From the IMG/VR virus record IMGVR_UViG_3300002334_000124, positions 20,765 to 84,764 of that record: DNA of 64,000 bases, one strand, 5' to 3'. This stretch comes from a virus. The stretch's first letter is position 1. The number at the start of each line of letters is the position of its first letter. The translations under genes and the position numbers were made by a program. The notes beneath the pieces were generated by a model. That model saw only the letters and a program-made list of their open reading frames with translations, ran no database searches and was not told the DNA's origin. This document shows, one piece after another, positions 18,519 to 28,081 of this stretch.

Positions 18519-18574
18519 CTTGAACAAATGGTCATAGATCCCGATGATTTAGAGAGGATGAGGAGGGAAAAGAA

Positions 18575-21500
18575 ATGGTAGCAGGCACACAACAGTTTGT
18601 ACTTCAGTTCACAGCTGATACTACGGGAATGCAAACTTCTCTGCGCGGGTTTGCAGGCACGGCCAAGACTTTGCTTGCCGAGATCCAGACTATTGCCTCT
18701 CGTCCTATTAAGCCTGGCGGTATTTCTCCTGCTGCCAGTGCTGGCCTGGGAGACATTGGTCCTTTGGCGGGGGTCTCAGCTCCTCTGCTCGGTGGTTTCC
18801 AACAGGACATCACTAGTCAGGCCAGGGCTGGTGGCGCATCTTCGATTGGGGCACGTAGGGCTGGTCAGGAAGCACTTCGTCAAGCTGAAATAGCATTGGC
18901 ACAGCAGTACAATCTGACTAAATCTGAACAGATCCTCCTGTCTCGTTCTATTGAGAGGCACATCGGCGCCGAAAACAATGCTGTACGAGCAACCGAGACT
19001 CGCGCGCTTCGTGAATTTCAGGCTGCGGAATCTCTTCGTGGAGATACAGCTCGTGAGCGTGTTGCTTCAGAGAGCGCACTACGCGCCAAGGCTCAGCGTA
19101 TCGTTGCCGAGCAGCAGGAAGCTGAGGTTCTTCGACGTCTGACTCGACAAGAGGCTCGTCTTGCTGGCCTCCGTGGAGCAGAGGCTCGTGCTGCCATATC
19201 TCGTGCTTCGCAGTCGGGTGCTGCTGGTGCTGTTGGTCAACGTCCAGGCGAGTTCTTGGGAGGCGGCTTCAGACAAACGCTTCGTTTTGCTATCCCTTCT
19301 GCTTTGTTGTTCGGTGCTGCTGCTGGCATTCGGTCGATCGTCCAGGAAGCCGAAGAACTGGAACAGATCAATGTTCGTCTCACTTCACAATTTGAGAACC
19401 TTGGTAGTCTAAATGTCTTCGATGACCTGATCAAATCTTTCGGCCAGATCCCGGATGAAGCAAATCGTGCTGCTGTCGCCACTGAAGAGCTTAACTCTTT
19501 CCGCGAAGCCACTGCTGGAATTGCTCTTGATACGGGCGTTGCCGCTGATCAGGTGCTGGCTCTCGGTAGTTCATTTGTCGGTTTGTTCGCTTCGTTCGAT
19601 GGTTCTGACGACAACTTCCGTCGACTGGCTCAAGAGGCCACAAAGATAACTTCAGAGTTCAGCGTCATTACTGGTCTGAATCCTGAAGAAGCCTTCAATG
19701 ATCTGGTAGGTGCTGTTCGTACCTTTGCAAATGAAGCTCCAGATGTCAACGTATTGCTGAAGAATCTGTCTGACGACTTGGTGTCGGTGGCAGACGTTTC
19801 TGGTGTTGCTGCTGAAGAGCTTGCTGATTTCGTTGGCCGTATAGCACCTGTTTCCGAGACAGCTGGGTTCCTCATTGAGGAAGTCGCGGCTATCGGTGGT
19901 GCTTTGCTCCAGGCTTCTGGTCTCGGTGGTGCTGTACTTGCCGAGCAGTTTGGTCGTATTGTTTCTACCTTCGGTGACGGACTTGACGAAGAGCTTGCCG
20001 ACCTGGCCATTAACGTCCCTGAAATTGGTCTGAACCTTGAAGACATCTTCTCGGGCAACACTAAAGATGTCCTCTTTCAGCTGATTGAGGGCTTTGAAGG
20101 ACTATCCGAGGCACAACAGCGTCAGATCATTTCCAGTGTAGGTAGTCGTCGTGAAGGTAACACCCTTGCTACTTTGCTTCAGAACAACACTGCGGTCTTC
20201 ACGGCTTTAGCAGCCCAGCAAGACAATGCGGGCGCAGCTACGGAACGTTTTGGAAAGATATCCGAAACTCTGACTGTTAGCTTCAATCAGCTCAAGGTCG
20301 AACTCGAACTGCTTGGTCAGGAATTGTTGCAAGGTGGACTTGGCGACATCCTTCAAGATCTCATCGCTGTTGCTAGTACTTTCGCCGACATCCTTGACAA
20401 AGGTCTCGGCCCCGCGATTGCCGGGATTTCCAGTATTGTTGGAGTCTTCCCTCCTGAACTTCTGGCTCTCAGTGTCGCCATGGCTCTTGGCTCTCGTTCG
20501 GCTATAGCTTTGGGTAAGGGCCTCCTTTCTGCACGTAGTGCAACTACCGGTATCACTACTGAGTTCAGCAAACTTGGAGGATCTGCAGCGGGAGCCTCAA
20601 CCGCGACAAGTGGTCTAAGAACTGCTGCCCGTGGGCTCACAGGTGCCCTTGCGGCGGCAATTATCGTTTCTGCCGCATGGAGTGCGGGTTCTGCTCTGTA
20701 CTCCGCCAATACCGAGAGGGCAAAACGTCAGACAGAAGAGTTCACGTCTGTTCTTCGTGATTCTGGTTCAGAATTTGTGGCTATCGCTGATCGTGCCCGT
20801 GAATTGAATGTAGAACTGGAAGAGACTATTCGTCTCGAAGGGGCCGCTTCGGCAGGAAGAGGAGGAGGAGGCTCTGTTGATCCAACTGGGTTTGGAGCAG
20901 GTCTTGTTAGTTTGGCTCGTGGACGTGATGATCTCGAAGATATCAACAAGCTTCTTGATTTTGCTGGATTAAACGCTAGTCAATTAGTTGCTGAGTTGAT
21001 CAAAGTTGAACAAGAGACAGGTCGCCTAAATTCACCACAGGTTGCGTCTGTACTCACTAGCGAGAGCGGAAGTTTTGAGCAACTTCTCGGGGACGAACCG
21101 TCAAAGAGCCGCGTTGCATTAGTGAATGCTCTTGATCGTCTGGCTAAAGATGAAGGTCTGTCACAGGGTCAGATCATTGATGTATTCGACACTCTGTTTG
21201 ACGCTACCGATGCTGCTGAAGGCACCGCAGCGGCGCAAGCTGATGCCGTTTCTGATTTCTTAGACACATTACAATCTGCCAACTCACAGAATGATGACAT
21301 TCGTGCCCAGATTAGTGAACTGAAGTCGATTCGTGATGACACTACTGAAGGTGAAATTGATTTTGTAATTGCCGCTGCTCTTGCTTTTCCTGATCTTGCG
21401 GAAGCTGCCAATAAAGCTGCTGCTGAAGTACAAGGTATTCGTAATGAGATAAATCAAGGTGCTACTGACCTTGCTGTGGTTCGCGCCCAGCTTGAAGCTG

Positions 21501-23752
21501 GGCTCGCCACACAGCAAGAATTTGCTTCCGCCGCAGGTGAACAGGTTGAGAATTTACGTACACAACTTCAGGCTGCGGCGGCGGTGGGCAGTCAAGAACA
21601 GGTTCTCCGAATCATTGAGAGTATGACAGCTATCGAACAAGAGGTCGCAAAGTTTGCTTTGGACCGCTTTGAGAAGGACCAAAGAATCCTTGCCCTTCTC
21701 GGTCAGCCAACCGACGATATCGCTGATCTGCAGGCACTCGCTTTAGATCCAGCTATTCAGAAAGATGCTGAGAGATTTCTTGATACTGTCGAGAAATTGG
21801 TTGAGGCTGAAAAAGCATTGGTATTTGAAGCAGCCGAGCGTGTCGGTTCAGCAGAAGAAGCTCGTGTGATCCTCGATGGATTTTCTTTATCCATAGAGAC
21901 TGGGGATTTATTTGTTGAGGCTCAATTGGGTGCTGAATCGGCTTTCCTTGAGGATCTCCTGTCTTTGCAAGGGGCAAGCGAAGAAGAGATTGAGAGCACT
22001 TTTGCATTCATCGCGGAACAAATCAATTTAGGACGAGATCTCGAAAACATCCTGTTCCAGCTTCTGACACAACAAATTGCTGATCTGGAAGTCGTTCTTT
22101 CTGAAGGTTCTGAATTTGGTCATATTGTCCAGGATATTAGTGCACAAATTGCGGCTATCAAGTCGACGCGAGGATCGTTAGAAACGGCTGACCTTCCTAG
22201 CATTGCGCCTGGTTCTGAGGTTGGTCTTGACACCGACAAGGTCGCCGATGCAGTTGAAAATCTGAATGATCAGTACGAGCGTGTTCTTGAGGGAATCGAA
22301 CGTGACTCCAAGATTCTTCGTGCGTTCGGGATTGACAACACTCCAGAACAGTTGGCCGACGAAGCTGCTCAGCTCGCCACAATTCTGTCTGACCCAAACT
22401 TCACAGATTCCGATGCCCGTTTCGAAGCAGCTGTTCAACTTGCTGGTGTGTTGCAAGCGATAGCGCTACTTGAGGGTGCAGAACTTATTGCGGCTAGTCA
22501 GGCTTTAGAATTGCTGACAAATGCAGCAGACTTGGAGCAACTGGTTACGGCTGAAGCTGTGTTCGCATCTATTAGCGCTGCTGGTAGTGCGTTTCAGAAT
22601 TTCCTAAACCAGTATTTAGATGTTGGCGAGGAGACCCTCAATGCCTTGCTCCGTTCAATCGCCGAGTTTGTGGCTGCGGGTGCAAGTTCAGCGGAGGCCC
22701 TGGCCAAGGCTTCTAGCATTGTGTTTGGCGCACAGATTGACAGCCTTAGAGGAAACGCGCGACTCCTAAACGAATTGGGTCTCAGTTCAACCATAATTGA
22801 CAACCAGATCAGTGAACTTTCCACACAGAGCCAGGCTCTTAATGCCAACTCTGCTGATATTCCGAAGATCAACATTGGTGGAGTCGACATTGCAGATATT
22901 GGACCTATTGGGGGGGGTAGTGGAGGAGGAGGCGGAAAGGATGTTGAAGACGTTGCTTCGGCATTGGCCCAGGCCCGATTCGAAAGACTTCGTGCCCGGT
23001 TTGCTCTGGATCCCGTACGTCTAGCTCGTATCGCCCAGAGAGAAGCTGACCAGGCTCTGGCGGACGCGAAGAATAAGGCCGAACGGATTAGCGCGAAGGC
23101 ACAGCGGTTGAACGCCGATCGTGAATTCGCGACAGCTATCCGGGATGTATTCGACGCTCAAACTGAACTTGCTATCTCTCTTGCAGAGATCGCTGGTGAC
23201 ACAGAAGAGGCTCTCTCACTCGGAGTCCAGCAGGCTATAGATGCATTGGCGTTCTTGAGGTCTCAAGGGGCAGGTGACGCTTCTGTCGCGAATGCAAAGC
23301 AGCAACTGGCCGAAGCACAGGAAAGAGAATTCGAGGGTCTGATCCAGGATCAGCTGGGAGACCTTGACTTCTTGTTCAATCTGGGAGACCTGACTTCGCA
23401 GCAGTACGTAGCTCAGCTGCAGACCGTTCTTGCTGGTTTGGATCCTATAGCTGACGAGGATCTGTTCAGAGATTTGACTCTACAGATTAAGGATTTGCGT
23501 GGACGCACGAACGACCTCTCATCCAATCTAGGTGACTTTGACTTCCCTAGCTTGTTCGAGGTTCGACGTCTAGCCCAGACAGGTTTCGGTGGTACCCCAG
23601 ATCAGGCGGGTCCGGGTGGACGAGTAGACAATAGGCAGATCAGTGTGGTCTTCAATATTTCTGATGGTGTGAGTTGGGAAGACGCGGTTGACGTGATCAA
23701 TGACGCTATAGGAACGGACACGCCCGTATCGTTCGAGACTAGGATTTACTAG
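18575..23752 (+). CDS. Tape measure protein
   Basis: A 1,725-residue protein, the second longest in the window, following the chaperone pair. It is rich in Ala, Gln, Glu and Leu with long helical stretches. Hydrophobic segments lie at about residues 235-257, 625-650 and 685-710, as expected for the part that enters the host membrane. A Gly-rich linker near residue 1450 contains an 8-G run at the DNA level. At about 0.15 nm per residue the tail would be about 260 nm long (estimate). The ATG follows AGGAGGGA. No peptidase motif was recognised. Confidence 0.9.
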   Translation: MVAGTQQFVLQFTADTTGMQTSLRGFAGTAKTLLAEIQTIASRPIKPGGISPAASAGLGDIGPLAGVSAPLLGGFQQDITSQARAGGASSIGARRAGQEALRQAEIALAQQYNLTKSEQILLSRSIERHIGAENNAVRATETRALREFQAAESLRGDTARERVASESALRAKAQRIVAEQQEAEVLRRLTRQEARLAGLRGAEARAAISRASQSGAAGAVGQRPGEFLGGGFRQTLRFAIPSALLFGAAAGIRSIVQEAEELEQINVRLTSQFENLGSLNVFDDLIKSFGQIPDEANRAAVATEELNSFREATAGIALDTGVAADQVLALGSSFVGLFASFDGSDDNFRRLAQEATKITSEFSVITGLNPEEAFNDLVGAVRTFANEAPDVNVLLKNLSDDLVSVADVSGVAAEELADFVGRIAPVSETAGFLIEEVAAIGGALLQASGLGGAVLAEQFGRIVSTFGDGLDEELADLAINVPEIGLNLEDIFSGNTKDVLFQLIEGFEGLSEAQQRQIISSVGSRREGNTLATLLQNNTAVFTALAAQQDNAGAATERFGKISETLTVSFNQLKVELELLGQELLQGGLGDILQDLIAVASTFADILDKGLGPAIAGISSIVGVFPPELLALSVAMALGSRSAIALGKGLLSARSATTGITTEFSKLGGSAAGASTATSGLRTAARGLTGALAAAIIVSAAWSAGSALYSANTERAKRQTEEFTSVLRDSGSEFVAIADRARELNVELEETIRLEGAASAGRGGGGSVDPTGFGAGLVSLARGRDDLEDINKLLDFAGLNASQLVAELIKVEQETGRLNSPQVASVLTSESGSFEQLLGDEPSKSRVALVNALDRLAKDEGLSQGQIIDVFDTLFDATDAAEGTAAAQADAVSDFLDTLQSANSQNDDIRAQISELKSIRDDTTEGEIDFVIAAALAFPDLAEAANKAAAEVQGIRNEINQGATDLAVVRAQLEAGLATQQEFASAAGEQVENLRTQLQAAAAVGSQEQVLRIIESMTAIEQEVAKFALDRFEKDQRILALLGQPTDDIADLQALALDPAIQKDAERFLDTVEKLVEAEKALVFEAAERVGSAEEARVILDGFSLSIETGDLFVEAQLGAESAFLEDLLSLQGASEEEIESTFAFIAEQINLGRDLENILFQLLTQQIADLEVVLSEGSEFGHIVQDISAQIAAIKSTRGSLETADLPSIAPGSEVGLDTDKVADAVENLNDQYERVLEGIERDSKILRAFGIDNTPEQLADEAAQLATILSDPNFTDSDARFEAAVQLAGVLQAIALLEGAELIAASQALELLTNAADLEQLVTAEAVFASISAAGSAFQNFLNQYLDVGEETLNALLRSIAEFVAAGASSAEALAKASSIVFGAQIDSLRGNARLLNELGLSSTIIDNQISELSTQSQALNANSADIPKINIGGVDIADIGPIGGGSGGGGGKDVEDVASALAQARFERLRARFALDPVRLARIAQREADQALADAKNKAERISAKAQRLNADREFATAIRDVFDAQTELAISLAEIAGDTEEALSLGVQQAIDALAFLRSQGAGDASVANAKQQLAEAQEREFEGLIQDQLGDLDFLFNLGDLTSQQYVAQLQTVLAGLDPIADEDLFRDLTLQIKDLRGRTNDLSSNLGDFDFPSLFEVRRLAQTGFGGTPDQAGPGGRVDNRQISVVFNISDGVSWEDAVDVINDAIGTDTPVSFETRIY

Positions 23753-23761
23753 GAGGTAATC

Positions 23762-24151
23762 ATGCCAGTAGGAGTAACCCGATGGACGTTCTTCGACCCG
23801 ACTGACAGCAGCACGTATGAGTTTGCTATCAACCCTAACGAAGGCGGTTCCCCTGACTACAGGAAGAACATCACTTACACAAACACGGCGGGCCAGAACG
23901 GAAACGTACTAGCTTTCGAGGGTAGGGACGCGCCGAAACAACATACAATCTCGGGAACTATCTTGACTCAGGTGCATTTGGAAGCGTTTGTCACGTGGTT
24001 TGAGAAACGTCATGCCATCACGGTTACTGACGACCTTCTGCGTACCTTTTCGATATACATTACAGGCTTTGCGCCCCGACGTCAGCGTTCTGCCCTGCAT
24101 CCGTACAAGCATACATATACGATGACATACGTCGAACTAGACTGGCCATAA
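23762..24151 (+). CDS. Distal-tail/minor tail protein candidate
   Basis: A 129-residue beta-rich protein right after the tape measure, the place of distal tail (Dit-like) proteins, though short for that family. It contains KQHTISGTILTQVHLEAFVTWF, in part typical of the tail-tube-like domain of small distal tail proteins. AGGAGG lies 5-6 nt before the ATG. Confidence 0.6.
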   Translation: MPVGVTRWTFFDPTDSSTYEFAINPNEGGSPDYRKNITYTNTAGQNGNVLAFEGRDAPKQHTISGTILTQVHLEAFVTWFEKRHAITVTDDLLRTFSIYITGFAPRRQRSALHPYKHTYTMTYVELDWP

Positions 24152-24163
24152 GGATTTGGAACT

Positions 24164-26449
24164 GTGAGAACGCTCACTACTATTCGAGGACTCTGGGAGT
24201 CCAACGACGGAAAAATGATCGGCGACAAGCGACCTCATTGTCGCGTCACGGTAGAGGCCAACTGGCAACTGAATCTAACAGGGGCCAGCTACGGGACCTC
24301 TGAGAAAGGTCCGTTCCGTTACTGGTTCTTTGCAGACCAATCACAGGTTGAGACAGAGGTTCCCCACATCAGGAATGTGGTCATGAACAGCGGTCTTGAC
24401 AAGGACACGGCAGACTGCACGATCACTATCTTCAACACCTCTCATGAAGACAATGCCAATGCAGAAAATGAACAGCCTGGCGTGCTTGGAAACCCTGGTT
24501 ATCTCGGTTTCAATTACGGGCAGAGCGACGAGGCCGCGGCAATATACGGTCAGACAGCTAATTCTTGGGCAGGCGTGCTTGTCCCCAATGCCTTAATTCG
24601 TACCTATCAGGGCTACGGTGGTTTTGAGGCTGATGGTGTCACTCCGAAGTCTATTGTTGATGCGGTGGCTGATGGCAATCTTGCTATTACTGGCACTTGG
24701 ATGATCGACACGGCGAGGACTGGCACGAGTGGATTAATGACCCTCAAATGCAGAGACATGGGTAAGCTGCTCATCGATCAATCCGTTTACCTGCCTCTTG
24801 TTCCTGACCGCTATTACCCTCTCAGATATTGTCGTTTCCTTTACGAACTTGTTCCTGGCTCACCAGCCGTAGATCCGGTTCCGGGGACTCAGAACTCTAC
24901 GAATACGGAACCGGTGACCCTCACCCATTTCGACAGCAACGTACAAAGATGGTATCCAAGTCTGGCCGACAATGATCTATATCACGGCCGCAGGGTCAAC
25001 GCGTGGGTTGATGGTGACAGGAAGACCGAGACGTGGTCCGTTGGTACTGTCCATCCTTCACGTATCTTCTCTCGCGTTTGGTGGGAAGCAAGAGCACATG
25101 GAGCTAGTGTCAGTGAAGTTTACATCAAATCAAGTTACAATTCGTTTGGTACCACCTGGATCTCGATCAGAGAAGGTGGTGTTTGGCAAGGGGCTCGGGT
25201 TATCCCGTGGGATGACGCAAATGGGGACGGTAAATCCGACTCGCTCAATGCTTCTCAGAACACAGCAGTAGAAGACACAGACATCAATTACGTGAGACGC
25301 GCCTCCGTGTCAAATGCGGGCAGGTGGTACAAGTTGGATCGGACTTACACGGCGCAGCGGATTCGAATCACCACAATTGAGAATTGGATTTCTCCGATTG
25401 GTCCATTCTTCTATCGTGCGGTCCTAAGAGAAGTGCAGGCTCGCCATGTCAGCGAAAGCATAGATGGTACTCCTGGCACTCCGGGCGTGGATGAGATCCC
25501 AGATTCCACGTTGCGTACGGATGGAAACATTCAGGACTGGACCGATCCCGTGAAAGACATCTTGTTGTGGTCTGGATTCTTGTTTTATGAAGGAGTTGCT
25601 CCTGCTGGAGGGGCTGAGGTGCATGGCCTGATTGAAACTGCTGGCAATGCACCTACTGAATGCATGGAAGAAGACTTCTTTGACAAGAAAAGTCCGATGG
25701 AGGTCATTACAGCCGTCAAGGAAATATTGGGCTACATCTTCTTCATTGATGAACAGGGTGCCGTCAGGTTTCATTCTCCTAACTGGTGGTCGGCAGGCAA
25801 CACCACTGAACTAGGAGAGCGCACCTCATACATTCCCGAGTTGTTAGACAGTCAAGTTATTGTTGATTACACATCTGAGCATTCCGACAAGTCTATGCGT
25901 TCGGAGATCATTGTAGGGTCAAATGTTCCTAGCGAAACAGATGATCGCACACAGTTTGTGCGTCATATTCCTGAGCAGGTGTCTCTACTGAGAGGCATGG
26001 TGAAGCCAGCCATGTTGATCAACGAGATATATCAGCTTGAGATAGAGCAGAGATTGACTGCCGCTCTGATTGGATTGCACATTATGTTCCAGTCGCGGAG
26101 TGGTCGCGTGACTATTCTTGCTAATCCAGAGATCCAGATCAACGACCAGATTCGCATTACAGAACGTAATACTTCTGAGTCTTACATTCACTATGTTCGC
26201 AGTATCTCTTCGAACCACAATTTGGACACTAACGAGTGGACCATGACTCTCGAAACGAACTGGCTAGGAGAAGAAGACGACTGGGTTTTCAATCGTGATT
26301 TCTTCATCAGTACGTATTTCCCTGATACTGAGATTCCACCTCTAGATGGCTTCGATAGCGGAATTCAGAATGTACTACTGGACATCAACACTCCCATCCC
26401 AATCGCTTTTGTTCCGGATCCAGGCGGAGACGGAGCAGGGTCAATCTAA
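24164..26449 (+). CDS. Minor tail protein, baseplate-hub/tip candidate
   Basis: A 761-residue protein starting with GTG at 24164. Its placement after the distal tail candidate and its size fit the tail-tip hub or tail-associated proteins of actinophages. The N-terminal part (YWFFADQSQVETEVPHI and onward) has the layout of a hub. A middle segment at about residues 255-430, with GRRVNAWVDGD and RVWWEARAHGA, resembles a discoidin-like sugar-binding beta sandwich. The C-terminal part returns to hub-like beta structure. No peptidase motif is seen. Confidence 0.6.
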   Translation: MRTLTTIRGLWESNDGKMIGDKRPHCRVTVEANWQLNLTGASYGTSEKGPFRYWFFADQSQVETEVPHIRNVVMNSGLDKDTADCTITIFNTSHEDNANAENEQPGVLGNPGYLGFNYGQSDEAAAIYGQTANSWAGVLVPNALIRTYQGYGGFEADGVTPKSIVDAVADGNLAITGTWMIDTARTGTSGLMTLKCRDMGKLLIDQSVYLPLVPDRYYPLRYCRFLYELVPGSPAVDPVPGTQNSTNTEPVTLTHFDSNVQRWYPSLADNDLYHGRRVNAWVDGDRKTETWSVGTVHPSRIFSRVWWEARAHGASVSEVYIKSSYNSFGTTWISIREGGVWQGARVIPWDDANGDGKSDSLNASQNTAVEDTDINYVRRASVSNAGRWYKLDRTYTAQRIRITTIENWISPIGPFFYRAVLREVQARHVSESIDGTPGTPGVDEIPDSTLRTDGNIQDWTDPVKDILLWSGFLFYEGVAPAGGAEVHGLIETAGNAPTECMEEDFFDKKSPMEVITAVKEILGYIFFIDEQGAVRFHSPNWWSAGNTTELGERTSYIPELLDSQVIVDYTSEHSDKSMRSEIIVGSNVPSETDDRTQFVRHIPEQVSLLRGMVKPAMLINEIYQLEIEQRLTAALIGLHIMFQSRSGRVTILANPEIQINDQIRITERNTSESYIHYVRSISSNHNLDTNEWTMTLETNWLGEEDDWVFNRDFFISTYFPDTEIPPLDGFDSGIQNVLLDINTPIPIAFVPDPGGDGAGSI

Positions 26450-26952
26450 TGCCTAGCATTCCCACATTTCCAGGTCCTAGAGACGGATCTGTTGGTAGTA
26501 GCACCTCACGTGCTCGTGCGACATCTCTGCCTGCTGCTACTGCTAGGGGCAAGCAGAACCTACAACGCAATCGTGATGTTCTTCCTGCCGAATACGTTAT
26601 CAAGGGCAGAACAAGAGTTCTTGGCTTGGGAGAGGCCACAGTCGATATTAGGTTCCCTGTCATATACATTGAGCCTCCGATCTTCCAATTTGGTGGAGAA
26701 CTAGCTGAGGGCTCGTCGTTGGTTCAGGGTACGTTTCCCACAATCAGCGCTATTGTCTCACAGTGGGAGATAGACGAGCCAGACCTTGATTTGTTTGGTC
26801 AGTCTCTGCGTATCTGGTATAGGGGTGCAACTCTTGCAATAGTGACCACAGGCCCACCAGATACAGATGTGTATTTGCATTGGACCTTTACGGGGAGGGC
26901 CGTCTCTAATCCAGTGGCAGGGTCGGAGACTGTCCCGCCGATCACTATCTAA
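26449..26952 (+). CDS. Minor tail protein
   Basis: A 167-residue protein with a TAATG junction to the upstream gene. The basic, flexible first 50 residues are followed by a beta domain with alternating hydrophobic strands. Membership of the tail-tip cluster is from context; function is unknown. Confidence 0.55.
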   Translation: MPSIPTFPGPRDGSVGSSTSRARATSLPAATARGKQNLQRNRDVLPAEYVIKGRTRVLGLGEATVDIRFPVIYIEPPIFQFGGELAEGSSLVQGTFPTISAIVSQWEIDEPDLDLFGQSLRIWYRGATLAIVTTGPPDTDVYLHWTFTGRAVSNPVAGSETVPPITI

Positions 26953-26954
26953 TC

Positions 26955-27749
26955 ATGCCGAGCCGACTTGTATACGTACGCAATCGAAACACCGAAACGG
27001 TTTCGGCGAATCGTCGTGTCGTCGCGGCTGGAGATACCGACCTTTACAGTGCCGTTTTTACGGAAGTAACTGGATCGATTCTTGCTTACAACTCTGACGG
27101 AGTGTCTACAGACACCCAGACTTTTACCGTCCCGACAGACTTGGAAGACGGGGACTTTTGTTACCACCTGAATCACAAGACAGACAACCTTGACATCCTC
27201 TACGCTCGCACAGGTTGGACTGAACATCGTTCGACATCTGGATCTGGCGGTTCCCCTGATCGTGGCATCTCGACCCGTTACATGACAGTTACGGATGCAG
27301 CTGCAGAGATAGCGGGTGGCACATGGGAGTTTACTACGCCTGGTGCAGACGTGAACGTAGGGTTTGTTTGGATAATTAAAGGGGTCAGAGCTACCGGCAA
27401 CCCCATAGATTCGTCGTTCCTCATCAATACCAGTTTCAAGAGGAACCCCTTCAGGACTCGGTCTAACACGGTCATCAATGACAATACGATCCTTCTTAGC
27501 GCTTCTACGGCAGGTGGCCTGGTTGCGAACACGCCCGGTGTGAGGACAACTGCACCTCCACCACATGTGTCTGTAGGTAACTATCTTGACAGTCCTGCTG
27601 TTGATGGGATCAGCGAAAGGGCTTGGGGGGCGGCAGTGTTCTGGACTCAAGACTTGAGTGGTGCATCGACACAAGATGACTACACTATGGCAAACACTGG
27701 TGTGGACTGGGGCGTCGGCGAATTCACCGTGGCATTGAGGAAAGCATAA
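26955..27749 (+). CDS. Beta-sandwich adhesin-like minor tail protein
   Basis: A 264-residue Thr/Ser/Gly-rich beta protein beginning MPSRLVYVRNRNTETVSANR. The pattern GWTEHRS, RYMTVTDA, TWEFTTPGAD and GVRATGNPIDSSF parallels the protein at 11881. The N-terminal segment resembles those at 28082 and 29539. It is probably one of a family of receptor-binding or decoration proteins on the tail tip. It ends in a TAATG overlap with the next gene. Confidence 0.6.
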   Translation: MPSRLVYVRNRNTETVSANRRVVAAGDTDLYSAVFTEVTGSILAYNSDGVSTDTQTFTVPTDLEDGDFCYHLNHKTDNLDILYARTGWTEHRSTSGSGGSPDRGISTRYMTVTDAAAEIAGGTWEFTTPGADVNVGFVWIIKGVRATGNPIDSSFLINTSFKRNPFRTRSNTVINDNTILLSASTAGGLVANTPGVRTTAPPPHVSVGNYLDSPAVDGISERAWGAAVFWTQDLSGASTQDDYTMANTGVDWGVGEFTVALRKA

Positions 27750-28066
27750 TGGCTCTAGTAAGTCGCACCATCACTCTCCAGGAACAAAGCACCATCTTGC
27801 TCGTGGGATATGCAAACAACACAACATCTACTTCGCTCACCTTTGTCATCAATGGAGTGGAGGCGTCCTTGGGTCCTGTCGTTACTTCTCCATCGGGCGC
27901 TACGGGTGCGGAACCCGTCATCTTTGGTGTCACTACTCTTGCTGCAGGCTGCCACGAAATCGTTATGAGTAGCATCAATGATGACTTGGTAAGTGGATGG
28001 CTGTGGGTCGTGGTGGGCCAGGACACCGACAACACCGATGACAACACTACGTTGAGTTTCCCTTAG
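27749..28066 (+). CDS. Small beta-rich tail-tip protein
   Basis: A 105-residue, Thr/Val-rich beta protein starting in a TAATG overlap. No motif. By composition and position it belongs to the adhesin-like set of 26.4-31.5 kb. Confidence 0.55.
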   Translation: MALVSRTITLQEQSTILLVGYANNTTSTSLTFVINGVEASLGPVVTSPSGATGAEPVIFGVTTLAAGCHEIVMSSINDDLVSGWLWVVVGQDTDNTDDNTTLSFP

Positions 28067-28081
28067 TAGAATCGATGAATC

